Assembly (NCBI RefSeq): GCF_905220705.1
Contig: NZ_CAJNAT010000043.1
Coordinates: 1-52,088, forward strand
Source: Paraburkholderia domus
Lineage (GTDB): Bacteria > Pseudomonadota > Gammaproteobacteria > Burkholderiales > Burkholderiaceae
DNA length: 52,088 nt
Direction of reading: 5' to 3'
This document shows, in pieces, positions 49,968-52,088 of this stretch (the first letter of the stretch is position 1; every line of letters starts with the position of its first letter). A program made the position numbers and the translations under genes. The notes beneath the pieces were generated by a model. The model worked only from the letters and a program-made list of their open reading frames with translations, was not told the origin of the DNA and searched no databases.

Positions 49968-50492
49968 ATGACGGCAATGGACCACCTTGAGGCGCGGCTG
50001 CGCAGGCTCGAGGACATGGATGCGATCCGCAGTCTGAAGGCGCGTTACTTCTTTTGCTGTGATCGGAAAGACCCACAGGGTGTGCGCGATTGCTTCATGC
50101 CAGGGCAGGTGCTGATCGACTACGGGCGTATCGGCGTGTTCAGCGAGCGTGATCAACTGGTCGACGTGTTCGAGCGACTCGGCTGCCACGATCATATTGT
50201 CGAAATGCATCACGGAGCGAATCCACAGATTTCGCTCGTCGACGATACGACGGCGCGTGGCACCTGGGGATTGTTCTACTACCTGATCAACACGCGCGAT
50301 CGCGTGATCACCCAACTGGGCGCGTACTACGACGACGAATATCGAAAGCTCGATGGCGTTTGGAAGATCGCTGCGACGCGCTGCGTCGTGACGTCGACCC
50401 TGGCAATGGATCTCGCCGATGGAATGGCGAAGATTCTGTTCGCGGGCCGAAATGCGCCGGCACTCGTCGACGATCCGGTAAATCAGGCGTAG
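49968..50492 (+). CDS. SnoaL-like (NTF2-fold) protein 2
   Basis: This 174-residue NTF2-fold protein begins L-E-A-R-L-R-R-L-E-D-M-D-A-I-R-S-L-K-A-R-Y-F-F-C-C-D-R-K-D and has G-T-W-G-L-F-Y-Y-L and Y-Y-D-D-E-Y-R-K-L-D-G-V-W-K-I. It could be an isomerase or dehydratase-like enzyme acting on the same compound as the module SDRs. CGGAGA precedes the ATG at 49968; the frame from 49890 is not conserved. It forms a two-gene unit with the SDR behind it. Confidence 0.85.
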   Translation: MTAMDHLEARLRRLEDMDAIRSLKARYFFCCDRKDPQGVRDCFMPGQVLIDYGRIGVFSERDQLVDVFERLGCHDHIVEMHHGANPQISLVDDTTARGTWGLFYYLINTRDRVITQLGAYYDDEYRKLDGVWKIAATRCVVTSTLAMDLADGMAKILFAGRNAPALVDDPVNQA

Positions 50493-50599
50493 CCCCGCTC
50501 GGGGATTCCGAAACCCTGGTTCTACAACCACATCAACCTGGTTTGCGCGTTCCCCTCGCGGCGATGCGCTCAGCCAGTCAGAAAAGGAGCTTCATCATC

Positions 50600-51376
50600 A
50601 TGGGTCGTCTTGCAAACAAGGTCGCTATTGTCACCGGCGGCGCCCGCGGCATGGGCGAACAGACGTGCCGCCTCTTCGCGCAGGAAGGGGCACGGGTGGT
50701 CATCGCTGATGTGCTGGAAGCGGAGGGCGAAGCACTCGCACGCGAACTGGGGGACGCAGCCTGTTTCATGCGCCTCGATGTCAGTGACGAAGCGAACTGG
50801 GAGTCCCTTGTCGCGGCGACGCTGAGAAAATTTGAACGCATCGATGTACTCGTCAACAACGCAGCCGTGCTGGTGTTCGGCGAGATCACCGCGTTGACCA
50901 AACGTGACTTCGAGCGCGCCGTTTCGATCAACCTCGTCGGCACCTTCCTGGGCATTCGCACGGTCGCGACTGTCATGAAGTCCCAGCGGGCCGGCTCGAT
51001 CGTCAACATTTCGTCGGTTGACGGGTTGCGCGGTGTCAACGCGCTTGCGGCCTATGTGTCGAGCAAATGGGGCGTGCGTGGGCTGACCAAGGTAGCCGCG
51101 CTCGAGCTCGGTCATCATGGTGTCCGTGTGAACTCGATTCATCCAGGTGGCGTCAACACGCTGATGTCGAATCCGGGTGGGGTGCCGGTCGAAGAGGTCA
51201 ACAAGGCCTATAAACACGTGCCGATGCAACGGGTCGGCGAACCGGACGAGATTGCCCGGGCGACGCTGTTCCTCGCTAGCGACGAGGCGTCCTATTGCAA
51301 TGGCAGCGAGTTGTCCGTTGATGGCGGTATGGCGGCCGGGAGCTACTATGCCGGCTTGCCGGGAGCGCCGGTCTGA
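50600..51376 (+). CDS. Short-chain dehydrogenase of the sulfation module (2)
   Basis: The 258-residue classical SDR has T-G-G-A-R-G-M-G near 13-20, N-N-A-A (about 89), catalytic Ser in N-I-S-S-V-D-G and Tyr/Lys in A-Y-V-S-S-K. H-P-G-G-V-N-T and the overall style recall 3-alpha/20-beta-hydroxysteroid dehydrogenases and related alicyclic alcohol dehydrogenases. It should interconvert an alcohol and a ketone with NAD(H). AAGGAGC precedes the ATG at 50600. A role on a steroid- or terpenoid-like alcohol is inference. Confidence 0.87.
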   Translation: MGRLANKVAIVTGGARGMGEQTCRLFAQEGARVVIADVLEAEGEALARELGDAACFMRLDVSDEANWESLVAATLRKFERIDVLVNNAAVLVFGEITALTKRDFERAVSINLVGTFLGIRTVATVMKSQRAGSIVNISSVDGLRGVNALAAYVSSKWGVRGLTKVAALELGHHGVRVNSIHPGGVNTLMSNPGGVPVEEVNKAYKHVPMQRVGEPDEIARATLFLASDEASYCNGSELSVDGGMAAGSYYAGLPGAPV

Positions 51377-51468
51377 CGGGTATCTGGGGCGCGCCGCAGC
51401 CGTTGGCGCGCCGCTGCCTGCCGGCGATACTTCGGCGGCCTGCGTGAGCGGTCGCGGATGGATTCAGC

Positions 51469-51977
51469 TTACATAGCCTCGTCCAGAAGCACATTGGCCA
51501 GCACCGACGCACCTTGCGCCAGGTGCACGGGATCCGCATCTTCCAACTCGTTGTGACTCAGTCCGGCTTTGCAGGGCACAAAAATCATGGCGGTGGGCGC
51601 GACATACGACAGATTGACCGCATCGTGACCTGCTCCGCTGCAAATATCCATGGCGGGATAACCCAGCGACGACGTCGCTTGCCTTACGCGTTGGACACAT
51701 TGATCGTCGAAGGCGACGGGTTCATAGGCCGCAACCGTTTGCACGTCGACACTCGCGCCGTGGGTCATGGCCCGTTGGTCGCAGATAGTCTCGATTTCGG
51801 CTACGAGCTTCTGGAGCATCGGTTGCTGCGGGTGCCGTACATCAATGCTGAAGACGACTTTACCGGGTATCGTGCTTGGCGAATTGGGATAACAATCGAT
51901 GTGTCCCACCGTCACGCGCGCGTCGGGATCAATTCTGTGGCCGAGGTCAAGGATAGACGCAATCATATTTGCGGCGG
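51469..51977 (-). pseudogene. M20-family amidohydrolase (AllC/HyuC-like), 5' part lost
   Basis: About 169 C-terminal codons of a hydantoinase/carbamoylase-type M20 metallohydrolase remain. They include the lid-domain piece G-K-V-V-F-S-I-D-V-R-H-P and the C-terminal G-A-G-H-D-A-V-N-L and S-H-N-E-L-E-D-A. Family members have about 410 residues, so some 240 residues with the N-terminal metal ligands are missing. The frame continues past 51978 into the inverted repeat for six codons to an ATG at 51996 that is not part of the original gene. The protein cannot be active as it stands, unless the gene continues beyond the repeat. Confidence 0.85.
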
Positions 51978-52086
51978 CTCTCGAGAAACATCGCATGGAA
52001 GTACGGGTGGTTTTCAGGCCGTTTTCGTGTCGGGAATGATCTGGAAACCAAGCGCGGACGCGCGGCGTCTGAGCGCCGCGATGCTG
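51978..52086. repeat. Right copy of the 109-bp terminal inverted repeat
   Basis: Exact reverse complement of 1-109. It begins inside the M20 gene, which shows insertion of a mobile element at this point. Two further bases (52087-52088) complete the window. No transposase motif is recognisable in so short a piece. Confidence 0.85.
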
Positions 52087-52088
52087 CG

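Noticed and set aside
1..52088. tRNA, rRNA, CRISPR, prophage or toxin-antitoxin loci
   Set aside because: Nothing resembling these was found on either strand by reading; short repeats seen are operator sites.

Overview
The window looks like a piece of a Burkholderiales genome, most likely Paraburkholderia or Caballeronia. The support is high GC, an OmpC-type porin ending in Phe, a DUF4148 protein, a class I PHA synthase, and many regulator-flanked catabolic genes. I see no rRNA, tRNA, CRISPR array, phage or conjugation genes. The outermost 109 bases at the two ends are exact inverted copies of each other. The right copy cuts an M20 amidohydrolase gene, so both ends probably lie inside copies of one mobile element.

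Layout. (1) 0.3-5.2 kb: an electrophile/redox island with a peroxiredoxin-like protein, an SDR, a LysR regulator, an Old Yellow Enzyme and a beta-propeller protein. (2) 5.2-11.3 kb: a six-gene minus-strand operon for a polar amino-acid-like compound (binding protein, permease, ATPase, PhyH-type dioxygenase, HisC-type aminotransferase, HutC/GntR repressor). It has a recognisable promoter and a GGTCTAGACC operator, and lies between two transposase scars. (3) 11.3-12.4 kb: a Rieske ferredoxin and a FrnE-like DsbA protein. (4) 12.5-24.1 kb: a catabolic regulon with quinone oxidoreductase, beta-keto acid cleavage enzyme (BKACE), porin, BON protein, two unknown genes, a TauD-type dioxygenase, an FCD-GntR regulator, an MFS carrier and a class III CoA-transferase. 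A repeated TGTCGACA site marks its promoters. (5) 24.2-28.4 kb: phaC, then lhgO and glaH for glutarate to succinate, with a divergent LysR gene. (6) 29.5-34.1 kb: an AraC regulator and a decayed sister of region 4. Only the 3' tails of a TauD, an SDR and a BKACE gene survive, among intact hydrolase, MFS and BKACE genes. (7) 34.2-38.6 kb: a DUF4148 protein and two convergent glycosidases (GH36-like, GH35). (8) 38.9-51.4 kb: a truncated flavin reductase, then a sulfation module.

The sulfation module is the most interesting part. It has cysD and a cysN-cysC fusion for making PAPS, a PAPS-type sulfotransferase, DUF1214, SRPBCC and two SnoaL-like proteins, two SDRs, a DHH phosphoesterase that could remove the by-product pAp, and a LuxR-type regulator. 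Five promoters, including that of the regulator, carry versions of one dyad (TAGTCC-N4-GGACGA) 60-94 bases before the start codon. This suggests one co-regulated system that sulfates an unknown hydrophobic alcohol or enol.

Functions are assigned from motifs and remembered families. No database search was run.
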